NCBI RefSeq assembly: GCF_000523515.1
Contig: NZ_AWRU01000009.1
Span: 169,285-214,033 of the forward strand
From: Pedobacter sp. V48
GTDB taxonomy: Bacteria; Bacteroidota; Bacteroidia; Sphingobacteriales; Sphingobacteriaceae
Direction: 5' to 3'
DNA length: 44,749 bases
A program made the translations under genes and the position numbers. The notes under the pieces were generated by a model. It was not told the origin of the DNA and ran no database searches. It saw only the letters and a program-made list of their open reading frames with translations. Positions 36,381 to 44,749 of this stretch are shown one piece after another. The first letter of the stretch is position 1, and each line of letters opens with the position of its first letter.

Positions 36381-36425
36381 CAAATCGGCTCAAAATTTAT
36401 TCAAATCGTCGCAATTTGATTTGAA
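36381..36425. promoter_or_regulatory. Candidate HTCS operator: direct repeats 21 bp apart
   Basis: CAAATCG occurs at 36381-36387 and again at 36402-36408, exactly 21 bp apart, the two-turn spacing of direct half-sites bound by AraC-type domains. A third, inverted copy makes TTCAAATC (36400-36407) and GATTTGAA (36418-36425) an 8-base inverted repeat. All lie between the divergent GH2 and HTCS starts. Confidence 0.42.
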
Positions 36426-36491
36426 ATTAATTAATTTGGCCCATTCAAGAACCCCCTGGTAATTGTAACGTTAACCATTTACAAACTAAAC

Positions 36492-39400
36492 TTGAAAAAG
36501 CTAACCACAACTGCTCTTTTCCTATTTGTTTTTTTAAACCTTCTAAAGGCACAGCCTTATTATTTCAGGCATTATCAGGTAGAACAAGGTTTGTCTTACA
36601 ACTCCGTATTTAGCATTGTACAAGATTCAAAAGGCTTTTTATGGTTTGGGACAAAAGATGGCTTAAATAGGTTTGATGGATATAGCTTTAAAGTATTCCG
36701 TAGCAAGCCAGGCGATACTACCAGCCTCAGAAATAATGTGATCAGGGCAATTTTTGAAGATGCAAGAAAGCAACTTTGGGTAGGAACTTCAAACGGATTG
36801 TATTGCTATAATGACACTACACAGCAATTTAAGTTAGTGCCAATAACACTTAATAAAGGTGTTTGGGATATGAAGAGCCATGGTAACGGTGATATATGTT
36901 TTATTGCCGATCGTAAACTCTATAAGTATAACAGGAGTAAGCACACATTCGAAGAATTTAGTAAACATCAGGATTTTGAAGCTACGGCTACTACGTTTTC
37001 AAGGGATGGAACACTATGGGTATCATCACCCGATGGATTAATCAGAAAGTATAATAAAGCAAACGATAGCTTTACGTCGTTCAACCTTTTTAAAAATTCA
37101 CCACCCGTTATCTCTCATTGGATAGATAAAATATACACTACAGCCTCTAATTCTATTTTAGTAGGAACTTCACATCAGGGTGTAAAACTGTTTGATCTTG
37201 TTACATTAAGCTATAAGGATATTTTAACCTTTAATAAGGATAAGACCAGCATTTATGCCAAGAACTTTATTCATAATAATGGAGATGAATATTGGGTAGC
37301 AACAGAATCAGGTGTATTTGTTTACAACTTAAAAACAGGGAAATATACCAATCTGCGTAAAAATCCAAATGACCGGTACGCCATATCAGATAATGCGGTT
37401 TATACCTTTGCTAAAGATAAAGAAGGTGGTATTTGGGTAGGTACTTATTTTGGTGGGGTTAATTATTATCCAAAACCATTTACCTTTTTCGATAAGTTTT
37501 TCCCGCAAAACAATAAACGATCACTTAGCGGAAGTGCCATTCGCGAGATCTGTAACGATAAATTTGGAAACTTATGGGTGGGTACAGAGGACGCCGGGGT
37601 AAACAAGATTTCGCCCAATGGCGATTTTACCGCATTTATTCCTGATGGATCTAAAGGTAGTATAGCTCATACGAACGTTCATGGCTTAAAAGCCATAGGC
37701 GATGAATTATGGATAGGCACATATGAGCAGGGGCTAGACATACTAGATATAAAATCGGGCAAAGTAATCAGGCATTACGACAAAGGAGATGCCCCAAATG
37801 CACTTAACAGCAACTTTGTTGATTGCTTTTATCAAACCCGTTCCGGAGACATTCTGGTTGGTACTGCCGATGGATTGTATCGCTACAATAAAACCACTCA
37901 TGATTTTACCCTAATTAAAGAGGTTCCGCAAAATTTCCATTATACAGCTATAACAGAAGATGCTGATGGCACTATCTGGATAGCAACAATAAGCGGTGGT
38001 CTTTTGTATTTTAACCCTAAAACGAATAAACAAGGCTTCTATAGAAATGATGCTCAGAACGAAAATAGCTTAAGTGATAATTTTGTAAACGGGGTGTTCA
38101 TCTCTGTCGATAAAACACTGTGGGTCACCACGGAAAATGGCTTAAACCAATTCAATCCTGTAGATAAAACTTTTAAAAGATATGGCACGAAGGATGGCTT
38201 CCCCAGCGATGTTTTCTATAAAACTGAGGAGGATAAGGCAGGTAATTTATGGATCAGTTCCTCTAAAGGACTAATTTGCTATAATCCCAAAACAAAGAAA
38301 ATAAGGGTATACACCACAGCGAACGGATTGCTGAGCGATCAGTTCAATTATAACTCATCATTTCAGGATGCCGGCGGTCAGATCTATTTTGGCAGTGTAA
38401 ATGGTTTGGTAAGCTTTAACCCTTCGCAATTTAAACAAAACACCATTGTACCTCAGGTTTACATTACAGGCTTCCAGGTATTTAATCAGGAACTGTTGAT
38501 CAATGCTGAAGGTTCTCCGCTTAAAAAATCAATATCCTATACAGATCAGATCAAACTTAAATACGATCAGTCTACCTTTAGTATTGATTTTGCAGCACTT
38601 GCATATACCGATCACGAAACTGCGGAATATGCTTATAAGCTAGAAGGGATCGATAAAGATTTTACCTATCTTAAAAAGAACAGGAGGGTGTTCTATACCA
38701 AGCTTAGCCCAGGTATATATACCTTTCTTGTTAAGGGTGCCAACAGTAGTGGCGTATGGAACGAAACACCAAGGGAATTAATTATAGAAATATCTCCTCC
38801 GTTTTGGTTAAGTGGTTGGGCTTATTTGTTTTATCTGCTGTTATCTATCGCTGCAGTTTATGCTCTAGTGATATACACTAATAATAAAATTAAGCTTAGA
38901 AACAAGAGGAGGATAGAACAGCTGGAGAACCAAAAAGAAAGGGAAATCTATGAGGCTAAAATTGAATTCTTTACGCAGATAACACATGAGATAAGAACAC
39001 CACTTACTTTAATAAAAGGGCCATTAGAAACAGTCATAAAAAAATATGCCCCGGTTCCAGAGGTACTTAACTATCTGCTTACAATGGAAAAGAATGCCGA
39101 CAGGCTTTTGCATTTAACCAACCAGCTGCTCGATTTCAGAAAGATAGAGTCGAGGGAATATTGCCTTAACCTGATGAAAAGTAACATCAGCGAAATTTTA
39201 AGAGAACATTACCTAAGGTTCAAAAATGCAGCTGAAGAAAAGCAGATTCACTTTCAGCTCAATTTACCACAAACGGAGTTTTATAGCAAAGCCGATGCCG
39301 AAGCAGTTAATAAGATTTTAAGCAATTTACTAAGCAATGCCATTAAATATGCCGATAAAAGAGTTGATGTCTTGCTGCTTAATCCTGATCCTTACTCTAA

Positions 39401-40496
39401 TCAATACGCTGTAGTAGTTAAAAACGACGGTTTTTTAATCCCGGAAGAAATGAGGGAAAGAATCTTTGAATCGTTTGTCAGGTTAAAGGAAACATCCAAT
39501 CAAATCGGTACAGGTATAGGACTGGCACTTGCACGCTCTTTGTCCAGGTTACATGGCGGTACTTTAACATTTCGTGCCGATGAAAATGAAATGAATGTAT
39601 TTGAAGTAAAATTGCCTTATTATCCTTCTAACGAAGCCATCGAAGAAAAATCAGTTCAACGGGAAATCATAACCGCCCCGGTTTATCAGGAAGTAAGCCC
39701 AGAAATTGAAAATACAATTCAAGAAGCTAAACCGCTGATATTGTTGGTAGATGATAATGCCGATATCCTACAGTTCATTTCAAAAGAACTTAGTTCTACG
39801 TACAATTGCATTACCGCCTCTAATGGTCAGATAGCACTTGATATGATAAAAGAGCATACTGTACAACTGATCGTTAGCGATGTAATGATGCCAGTTATGG
39901 ATGGCTATGAGCTCTGCAGGCAGATAAAAACCAATCTTGATTATAGCCATATTCCCCTTATTTTACTTACAGCAAAAAGTGCATTTCAATCAAAGATAGA
40001 AGGCTTAGAAATAGGCGCCGACGCATATATAGAGAAACCCTTCTCGCCGCAACACTTACAAGTGCAAATTCAAAACCTTTTGTTCAACAGAAATCAATTA
40101 AAAGACTACTTCGTAAGGTCACCTTTAATTCATATAAAAAGCATTGCCCATACTAAGCCTGATGAGATTCTTTTAGAAAAACTGAATGACTTTATCCTTA
40201 AAAACATTGCAAACCGTGATCTGGATGTAGACAAACTAGCCGAAACATTAAACATGAGCCGGGCCACATTCTATCGTAAAATAAAGTCCATTTCTAACCT
40301 GTCGCCAAACGAGCTCATCAATATCACACGACTTAAAAAAGCGGCAGAACTACTTGTAGAAACAAATTATAAAATTCAGCAAATAGCTGATTTAACAGGT
40401 TTTACCTCTCAATCTCAATTAGGTAGGGCGTTTACAAAGCAGTTTGGTGTAACACCGTCAGAGTATGCTAATAATTTCATCAGGAAAAATGAATAA
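36492..40496 (+). CDS. Hybrid two-component system sensor/regulator (HTCS)
   Basis: A 1334-residue one-protein two-component system, as used by Bacteroidota to sense oligosaccharides. In order: signal peptide (1-20), 14-blade-type periplasmic propeller built of Reg_prop repeats (about 25-690; QDSKGFLWFGTKDGLNRFDG, repeated GxLWVGT), Y_Y_Y domain (about 700-765), membrane helix (about 773-795), HisKA with phospho-acceptor H832 (ITHEIRTPLTLIKG), HATPase_c (SNLLSNAIKYADK, GTGIGLALARSL), receiver with D1130 (IVSDVMMPVMDG), and a C-terminal AraC helix-turn-helix. The start is a TTG; no ATG gives an intact signal peptide. The cyclase gene follows after eight bases. Confidence 0.96.
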   Translation: MKKLTTTALFLFVFLNLLKAQPYYFRHYQVEQGLSYNSVFSIVQDSKGFLWFGTKDGLNRFDGYSFKVFRSKPGDTTSLRNNVIRAIFEDARKQLWVGTSNGLYCYNDTTQQFKLVPITLNKGVWDMKSHGNGDICFIADRKLYKYNRSKHTFEEFSKHQDFEATATTFSRDGTLWVSSPDGLIRKYNKANDSFTSFNLFKNSPPVISHWIDKIYTTASNSILVGTSHQGVKLFDLVTLSYKDILTFNKDKTSIYAKNFIHNNGDEYWVATESGVFVYNLKTGKYTNLRKNPNDRYAISDNAVYTFAKDKEGGIWVGTYFGGVNYYPKPFTFFDKFFPQNNKRSLSGSAIREICNDKFGNLWVGTEDAGVNKISPNGDFTAFIPDGSKGSIAHTNVHGLKAIGDELWIGTYEQGLDILDIKSGKVIRHYDKGDAPNALNSNFVDCFYQTRSGDILVGTADGLYRYNKTTHDFTLIKEVPQNFHYTAITEDADGTIWIATISGGLLYFNPKTNKQGFYRNDAQNENSLSDNFVNGVFISVDKTLWVTTENGLNQFNPVDKTFKRYGTKDGFPSDVFYKTEEDKAGNLWISSSKGLICYNPKTKKIRVYTTANGLLSDQFNYNSSFQDAGGQIYFGSVNGLVSFNPSQFKQNTIVPQVYITGFQVFNQELLINAEGSPLKKSISYTDQIKLKYDQSTFSIDFAALAYTDHETAEYAYKLEGIDKDFTYLKKNRRVFYTKLSPGIYTFLVKGANSSGVWNETPRELIIEISPPFWLSGWAYLFYLLLSIAAVYALVIYTNNKIKLRNKRRIEQLENQKEREIYEAKIEFFTQITHEIRTPLTLIKGPLETVIKKYAPVPEVLNYLLTMEKNADRLLHLTNQLLDFRKIESREYCLNLMKSNISEILREHYLRFKNAAEEKQIHFQLNLPQTEFYSKADAEAVNKILSNLLSNAIKYADKRVDVLLLNPDPYSNQYAVVVKNDGFLIPEEMRERIFESFVRLKETSNQIGTGIGLALARSLSRLHGGTLTFRADENEMNVFEVKLPYYPSNEAIEEKSVQREIITAPVYQEVSPEIENTIQEAKPLILLVDDNADILQFISKELSSTYNCITASNGQIALDMIKEHTVQLIVSDVMMPVMDGYELCRQIKTNLDYSHIPLILLTAKSAFQSKIEGLEIGADAYIEKPFSPQHLQVQIQNLLFNRNQLKDYFVRSPLIHIKSIAHTKPDEILLEKLNDFILKNIANRDLDVDKLAETLNMSRATFYRKIKSISNLSPNELINITRLKKAAELLVETNYKIQQIADLTGFTSQSQLGRAFTKQFGVTPSEYANNFIRKNE

Positions 40497-40504
40497 ATTA
40501 GAGC

Positions 40505-41542
40505 ATGAACCGCAGAACACAATATAAGTTAAGACAACTTGGAGTAATTATAATTGCATGGCTCATTATTGGCTTTATAATGGCCGTTTATGATCATATG
40601 ATATTATACACCAATAATTCATTGGGCCCATCTGCCGACTATACTTTTCTTTCATCGGTCATTAGAAACATGTTTGCTGCACTGGTTGGTGCTCTTTTAG
40701 GCGGAAGTCTGCTCGTATTCTTTGTAAATGTAAAGTACCAGGACAAGTCTTACGGCTATACCGTACTTGCGGTAATGATATCTTTTGTACTTATTATTTT
40801 GTTCATCAACGTCTTGTTTCGTATTTTTTCTGTTCAGGATACGCACCGACTTTTTAAAAATGGTCTTGCCTGGGGTATAGTAGTGGCTGTTACCCAATTG
40901 CTTTTGCAAATCAATAGCAAGTTTGGCCATGGCACGTTCTGGAATATTGTAAGTGGAAAATACAATACTCCAAGAGAGGAACAACGCATTTTTATGTTTC
41001 TGGACATCAATTCATCCACAACTATAGCTGAACAGTTAGGTGATCAAAAATACCATGAATTTCTTAAGGACTTCTTTACCGACATTACCAACCCCATACT
41101 GGACAACAAAGGAGAAATATACCAGTATGCCGGCGACGAAGTTATTGTGGCCTGGAAGTATGAGGACGGGATTGAAAACAGCATGTGTGTACGATGTTTT
41201 TTCGATATTAAGACCTACATTAACAGTATAAAAAATAAATACCTGAAGCGTTATGGTGTGGTGCCTACCTTCAAAGCCGGAATCCATTGCGGTAAAGTCG
41301 TAGCTGGCGAGGTTGGAATAATTAAGCGGGATATAACCTACTCAGGTGATGTATTAAACACAACTTCCAGGATCCAGGGAATGTGTAAGCTGTACGATGA
41401 AGAAGTAATTGCATCTTCAGAGCTCATAAACAAGCTTCAGTTAACCAGCAGTTATATAGTGCAGGCCCTGGGGTCAATAAAATTAAAAGGCAAAGAGCAC
41501 GAAATGCTGCTCAGCTCTGTTAAACCAAATATTTCTTCATAA
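40505..41542 (+). CDS. Membrane class III nucleotide (adenylate/guanylate) cyclase
   Basis: A 345-residue protein with four N-terminal membrane helices (about 10-33, 52-75, 80-105 and 115-135) and a C-terminal class III cyclase domain (about 155-340). Both metal-binding aspartates are present, D167 in MFLDINSS and D211 in YAGDEVIVAW, as is the NTTSR motif that holds the transition-state Asn and Arg. The base-specifying lysine of canonical adenylate cyclases is a glutamine here (YQYAGDE), as in the subfamily with QYxGDE; the second selectivity position lies in KRDITYSGD. Activity is likely, but ATP versus GTP preference is open. It is packed between the HTCS and pncB. Confidence 0.92.
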   Translation: MNRRTQYKLRQLGVIIIAWLIIGFIMAVYDHMILYTNNSLGPSADYTFLSSVIRNMFAALVGALLGGSLLVFFVNVKYQDKSYGYTVLAVMISFVLIILFINVLFRIFSVQDTHRLFKNGLAWGIVVAVTQLLLQINSKFGHGTFWNIVSGKYNTPREEQRIFMFLDINSSTTIAEQLGDQKYHEFLKDFFTDITNPILDNKGEIYQYAGDEVIVAWKYEDGIENSMCVRCFFDIKTYINSIKNKYLKRYGVVPTFKAGIHCGKVVAGEVGIIKRDITYSGDVLNTTSRIQGMCKLYDEEVIASSELINKLQLTSSYIVQALGSIKLKGKEHEMLLSSVKPNISS

Positions 41543-41555
41543 AATATCTCTTATT

Positions 41556-42740
41556 ATGCCATCACATGCGTTGCCAATACTATCATCATTATTAGATAAC
41601 GATTTTTATAAAATTACTATGCAGCAGGGGGTAATTCGTTTATTTCCTGCTGCAAAAGCACGATATGCATTTATAAATCGGGGTAAACATTCATTTCCTG
41701 ATGGTTTTGCAAAAGCCTTAAGAGAGGCCGTAAATGAAATGGCCACATTAAAATTAAGCAGAGAAGAAAAACACTTTTTGCAGGTAAACTGCCCATATCT
41801 TGATCCTGTATATCTTGATTTTCTGGAAGGATACCGGTACAATCCGGAAGAAATATACATCACGCAAAACGGAGATCAGCTTGAGGTACATGTAGAAGGC
41901 CTATGGTACCGAACCATTTTATGGGAAGTACCATTGATGTCGCTCATTTGTGAGCTTTTCTACATCCTTAATGATTCCCAAAGGATTTCTAACGACGAGG
42001 TAATTAACCATACTAAAGAAAAGATCGAAAACTACCGCCGTTTAGGTGTTACAGTAGCAGAGTTTGGTACCCGTCGCAGGTACTCTTATCAAGTGCATAG
42101 ATTGGTACTTCAGGCGCTTAGCCAATATGGCGAGGGTTCATTTATAGGTACCAGCAATGTACATATGGCCATGATCCATAAAACAAAACCAATTGGAACC
42201 CATGCCCATGAATGGTTTATGTTTCATGCCGCACGCTATGGCTTTAAAATGGCCAATGCAACAGGATTGGAGCATTGGGTAGCCGTTTACCGTGGCGATT
42301 TGGGGATTGCATTATCTGATACTTATACTACCGAAGTGTTCTTTAAACAGTTCGATAAAATGTTTTCGAAGCTGTTCGATGGCGTTAGGCACGATAGTGG
42401 CGATGCATTACTTTTTGCCGATAAAGTAATTTCGCATTACAACAGCATGGGCATCGATCCAAGAACCAAAACCATAATTTTTTCTGATGGATTGAACTAT
42501 GAAAAAGTAGCACGCATTGCTGATCATTGTCGGGATAAAATTGGAATGTCATTTGGAATAGGTACAAACCTTACCAACGATGCCGGTCCTGAAGCAATGA
42601 ATATTGTGATAAAAATGACTGAGGCACAGCCAAAGGATGGGGAGTGGACAGAGGTTGTGAAGCTTTCTGACGAACCTGGAAAGCACACGGGAACCGAACG
42701 CATGATCAATCTTGCCAAAACCATTCTGGAGATAGATTAG
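41556..42740 (+). CDS. pncB: Nicotinate phosphoribosyltransferase
   Basis: A 394-residue enzyme that joins nicotinate to PRPP to give nicotinate mononucleotide in NAD salvage, with ATP hydrolysis. The opening LLDNDFYKITMQQGVIRLFP is the family start. EFGTRRRYSYQVH and GTHAHEWFMFHAAR follow; the phosphorylated histidine of the E. coli enzyme lies in the equivalent of GTHAHEW (H216/H218 here). LSDTYTTEVFF and GVRHDSGDALLFADK are the phosphate-binding blocks. Length equals that of PncB. It follows the cyclase by 13 bases, an unusual setting for a housekeeping gene. Confidence 0.96.
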   Translation: MPSHALPILSSLLDNDFYKITMQQGVIRLFPAAKARYAFINRGKHSFPDGFAKALREAVNEMATLKLSREEKHFLQVNCPYLDPVYLDFLEGYRYNPEEIYITQNGDQLEVHVEGLWYRTILWEVPLMSLICELFYILNDSQRISNDEVINHTKEKIENYRRLGVTVAEFGTRRRYSYQVHRLVLQALSQYGEGSFIGTSNVHMAMIHKTKPIGTHAHEWFMFHAARYGFKMANATGLEHWVAVYRGDLGIALSDTYTTEVFFKQFDKMFSKLFDGVRHDSGDALLFADKVISHYNSMGIDPRTKTIIFSDGLNYEKVARIADHCRDKIGMSFGIGTNLTNDAGPEAMNIVIKMTEAQPKDGEWTEVVKLSDEPGKHTGTERMINLAKTILEID

Positions 42741-42828
42741 AAAAGAACAGCTTTACGCAACGAATTTGTTGCTATTACTTTAAGTCGCAGGAAATTTCTA
42801 GTTTTAGTAACTAAAATAAACTCAACAC

Positions 42829-43620
42829 ATGAAATCAAAAACTTTGTTTAATTGCTGCATGGCGGTTATTATCTTTACTATGGGTAGTTCAATGCAATCG
42901 ATTGCTGCTGCCCACCAAAAACAATTTTATCAAATAACGGTGTATCACCTTAAAACCAAGGCTCAGGAAGAAAGGGTAGATAAATTCCTCTCAGAAGCTT
43001 ATGTGCCTGCAGCTCATCGTTTAGGTATTAAAACAGTAGGTGTATTTAAATCTGCAGATATCGATACTGCTACCGATAAAAAGATCTATGTATTTCTTGC
43101 TTTTCAATCACTAAAACAGTTTAGCGAAGTGTCTAGATTGCTTTTAAAAGATAAAGAACTGGCAACAAAAGGAGCTGACTATGTAAATGCAGCTTACAAT
43201 GATGCAGCTTTTGTAAGAAAAGAAAACATCATTTTAGAGGCATTTACAGGAATGCCAACATTAAAGAAACCCGTATTCAGTAATGCCAAAAGCGAGCGTA
43301 TATATGAATTACGTAGCTACGAAAGTGCTTCTGAAAAGCAGCATGTTAATAAAGTTCAAATGTTTAACAATGAAGAAGTTGAAATCTTTGATCGTATAGG
43401 TAGCCAGGCCGTATTCTACGGTGAAGTATTAGCTGGTAGCCGTATGCCAAACCTGATGTATTTAACCACTTACAGCGATAAAAAATCGAGAGATGAACAT
43501 TGGAAAGTTTTTGGTGCCGATCCAAAATGGAAACGTGTATCAGCTTTGCCTGAATATCAGAATAATGTTTCAAGAAACGATACTCAATTTATTGTTCCTA
43601 CGGACTATTCTGATTTTTAA
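42829..43620 (+). CDS. Secreted NIPSNAP-family protein
   Basis: A 263-residue exported protein (signal peptide about 1-27). Two NIPSNAP ferredoxin-like domains can be seen. The first, about 30-135, contains FYQITVYHLKTKAQEERVDKF and KTVGVFKS; the second, about 155-262, contains IYELRSYESASEKQHVNKVQMF and NLMYLTTYSDKKSRDEHWKVF. Function in bacteria is unknown; secreted forms are frequent in Bacteroidota carbohydrate loci. It lies five bases before the GH71/99-like gene, so the two are co-expressed. Confidence 0.88.
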   Translation: MKSKTLFNCCMAVIIFTMGSSMQSIAAAHQKQFYQITVYHLKTKAQEERVDKFLSEAYVPAAHRLGIKTVGVFKSADIDTATDKKIYVFLAFQSLKQFSEVSRLLLKDKELATKGADYVNAAYNDAAFVRKENIILEAFTGMPTLKKPVFSNAKSERIYELRSYESASEKQHVNKVQMFNNEEVEIFDRIGSQAVFYGEVLAGSRMPNLMYLTTYSDKKSRDEHWKVFGADPKWKRVSALPEYQNNVSRNDTQFIVPTDYSDF

Positions 43621-43625
43621 AATTT

Positions 43626-44749
43626 ATGAATATAAAACATATAGTTTTACTAATCGTGTTACTTTGTGCAAGTAGTGTATTTGCACAAAGTAAACACGGT
43701 AAAACATCACGGTTTAAAAGCTATAAGGGTTTAATTATGGCTGGCTATCAGGGCTGGCATAATGCCGCGGAAGATGGTGCTGGCCGAGGCTGGTATCACT
43801 ACCAATCTAAAGGAAAATTTGAACCTGGGAGTACAAATGTCGATTTATGGCCAGAAACAAGTGAGCTAAAAAAGGTATATCAAACATCTTTTGTACACGC
43901 TGATGGCAGTGCTGCTTATCTGCCAAGCGCTCATGATGCATCAACTGTTGAAACTCATTTTAAATGGATGAAAGATTACGGACTGGATGGTGTTTTTATG
44001 CAGCGTTTTGTAGCAGAGATCAGAGGAAAATCTGGCCGCAATCATTTCAATACCGTACTTGGAAATGCTTTGACGTCCTCACAAAAAAATGGAAGAGCTA
44101 TTTCTGTAATGTACGATTTGTCTGGCACCAGAGATAGTGTTGACGTACCGGTGCTCATTAACGATTGGAAAAACCTGGTCGACAGTATGAAAATAACCAG
44201 CCAGGGGAACAATCAAACCTATTTATACCACAACGGAAAGCCTCTTGTGGTTTTGTGGGGAGTTGGATTTGGAGATAATCGGAAGTATACCCTAAAGGAT
44301 GTTGCAAAAATGGTCGATTTTTTAAAGAATGACCCTGTATACGGTGGCTGTTCGGTAATGTTAGGCGTACCTACTTACTGGCGTGAATTTGGAAACGACA
44401 CAGAGAAGAACCCATTGCTTCATGAGATCATGAAAAAAGCAGATATCATCCATCCATGGACCATTGGCAGATATGGCAATGAAACTGCATATAATAAATA
44501 CGCAGAGGTTCAAAAAGGGGATATAGCCTGGTGTAAGCAAAATAAGCTCGATTATGTTGGGGTTGTATTTCCGGGCTTCAGCTGGCACAATATGAATCCA
44601 AAATCCCCGTCTAACCAAATTCCAAGAAACAGGGGCAAGTTCTTTTGGAAACAACTCTCTACGGCTATAAAAAATGGTGCAGAGATGCTTTATGTCGCTA
44701 TGTTTGACGAGGTAGACGAGGGAACAGCTATTTTTAAAATATCTAAAAA
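43626..44749 (+). CDS. GH71/99-like glycoside hydrolase, exported (3' end outside window)
   Basis: An open frame of 374 codons that runs off the window end. Translated directly from the sequence: a signal peptide (about 1-21, ending VFAQ), then KGLIMAGYQGWHNAAEDG, HFKWMKDYGLDGVFMQRFV, ISVMYDLSG, PLVVLWGVGFG, YVGVVFPGFSWHN and MLYVAMFDEVDEGTAIFK. These are hallmarks of proteins annotated glycoside hydrolase family 71/99-like, a TIM-barrel group that includes endo-alpha-mannanases and alpha-1,3-glucanases. Probably nearly all of the protein is present. The substrate is not certain. The gene starts five bases after the NIPSNAP stop. Confidence 0.88.
   Translation, partial: MNIKHIVLLIVLLCASSVFAQSKHGKTSRFKSYKGLIMAGYQGWHNAAEDGAGRGWYHYQSKGKFEPGSTNVDLWPETSELKKVYQTSFVHADGSAAYLPSAHDASTVETHFKWMKDYGLDGVFMQRFVAEIRGKSGRNHFNTVLGNALTSSQKNGRAISVMYDLSGTRDSVDVPVLINDWKNLVDSMKITSQGNNQTYLYHNGKPLVVLWGVGFGDNRKYTLKDVAKMVDFLKNDPVYGGCSVMLGVPTYWREFGNDTEKNPLLHEIMKKADIIHPWTIGRYGNETAYNKYAEVQKGDIAWCKQNKLDYVGVVFPGFSWHNMNPKSPSNQIPRNRGKFFWKQLSTAIKNGAEMLYVAMFDEVDEGTAIFKISK

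Noticed and set aside
36366..36388. A -33/-7 promoter for the GH2 gene (TTTG ... TTTATTTG on the minus strand)
   Set aside because: The spacing is about 15 bases instead of 19-20 and the -7 box lacks its conserved A.

Overview
The window looks like chromosomal DNA of a Bacteroidota bacterium, most likely a Pedobacter-like member of the Sphingobacteriaceae. Reasons: low G+C with long AT-rich intergenic stretches, SusC/SusD and FecR genes, an STN-bearing outer-membrane beta-barrel with its own ECF sigma/FecR pair, a hybrid two-component system (HTCS), glycoside hydrolases, few clear Shine-Dalgarno sites, and several candidate promoters with the Bacteroidota -7 box TAnnTTTG. No stretch longer than 300 bases lacks a gene; the longest gap (14133-14390) carries a divergent promoter region. 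I saw no rRNA, CRISPR array, transposase, integrase or phage gene.

Layout. (1) 1-6560: a small secreted protein, then a leftward fecR-susC-susD nutrient-uptake locus. Its FecR is odd: the usual N-terminus is replaced by a CBS-like segment, no ECF sigma gene sits beside it, and palindromic repeat sequence is embedded in frame. (2) 6693-9997: a LysR regulator divergent from a methyltransferase, a DinB/maleylpyruvate-isomerase-like protein, and a second, convergent methyltransferase. (3) 10106-16667: a translationally coupled leftward operon for siderophore uptake (TonB-dependent receptor, PepSY-TM protein, 83-residue membrane protein), divergent from catalase-peroxidase katG, which has an OxyR-like site upstream. 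(4) 16763-21158: a carboxypeptidase-regulatory-like secreted protein, a protein with two fused SRPBCC domains, and a large periplasmic glutaminase-like protein. (5) 21376-25976: a complete ECF sigma/FecR/STN-beta-barrel cell-surface signalling locus with a two-hairpin leader before the receptor gene. (6) 26024-31858: HxlR regulator divergent from a 14-TM MFS pump, an SRPBCC protein, a compact trio (DUF1905/YdeI protein, thioesterase, Imm-5-like immunity protein), a membrane acyltransferase and a membrane-anchored LytTR regulator. (7) 32000-34313: two identical tRNA-Lys genes and a Kup potassium transporter. (8) 34447-end: a GH2 glycosidase divergent from an HTCS, which is followed on the same strand by a class III nucleotide cyclase, pncB, a secreted NIPSNAP protein and a GH71/99-like glycosidase cut by the window end.

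How they fit together. Regions 1, 5 and 8 are polymer- or ligand-sensing systems of Bacteroidota type. Region 3 couples iron acquisition to peroxide defence. Region 8 is the most system-like part: a sensor able to control glycosidases on both sides, with direct repeats 21 bp apart in the shared promoter region and an unusual nucleotide cyclase and NAD-salvage gene packed behind it. Functions are read from sequence motifs and remembered family features; no database search was possible.
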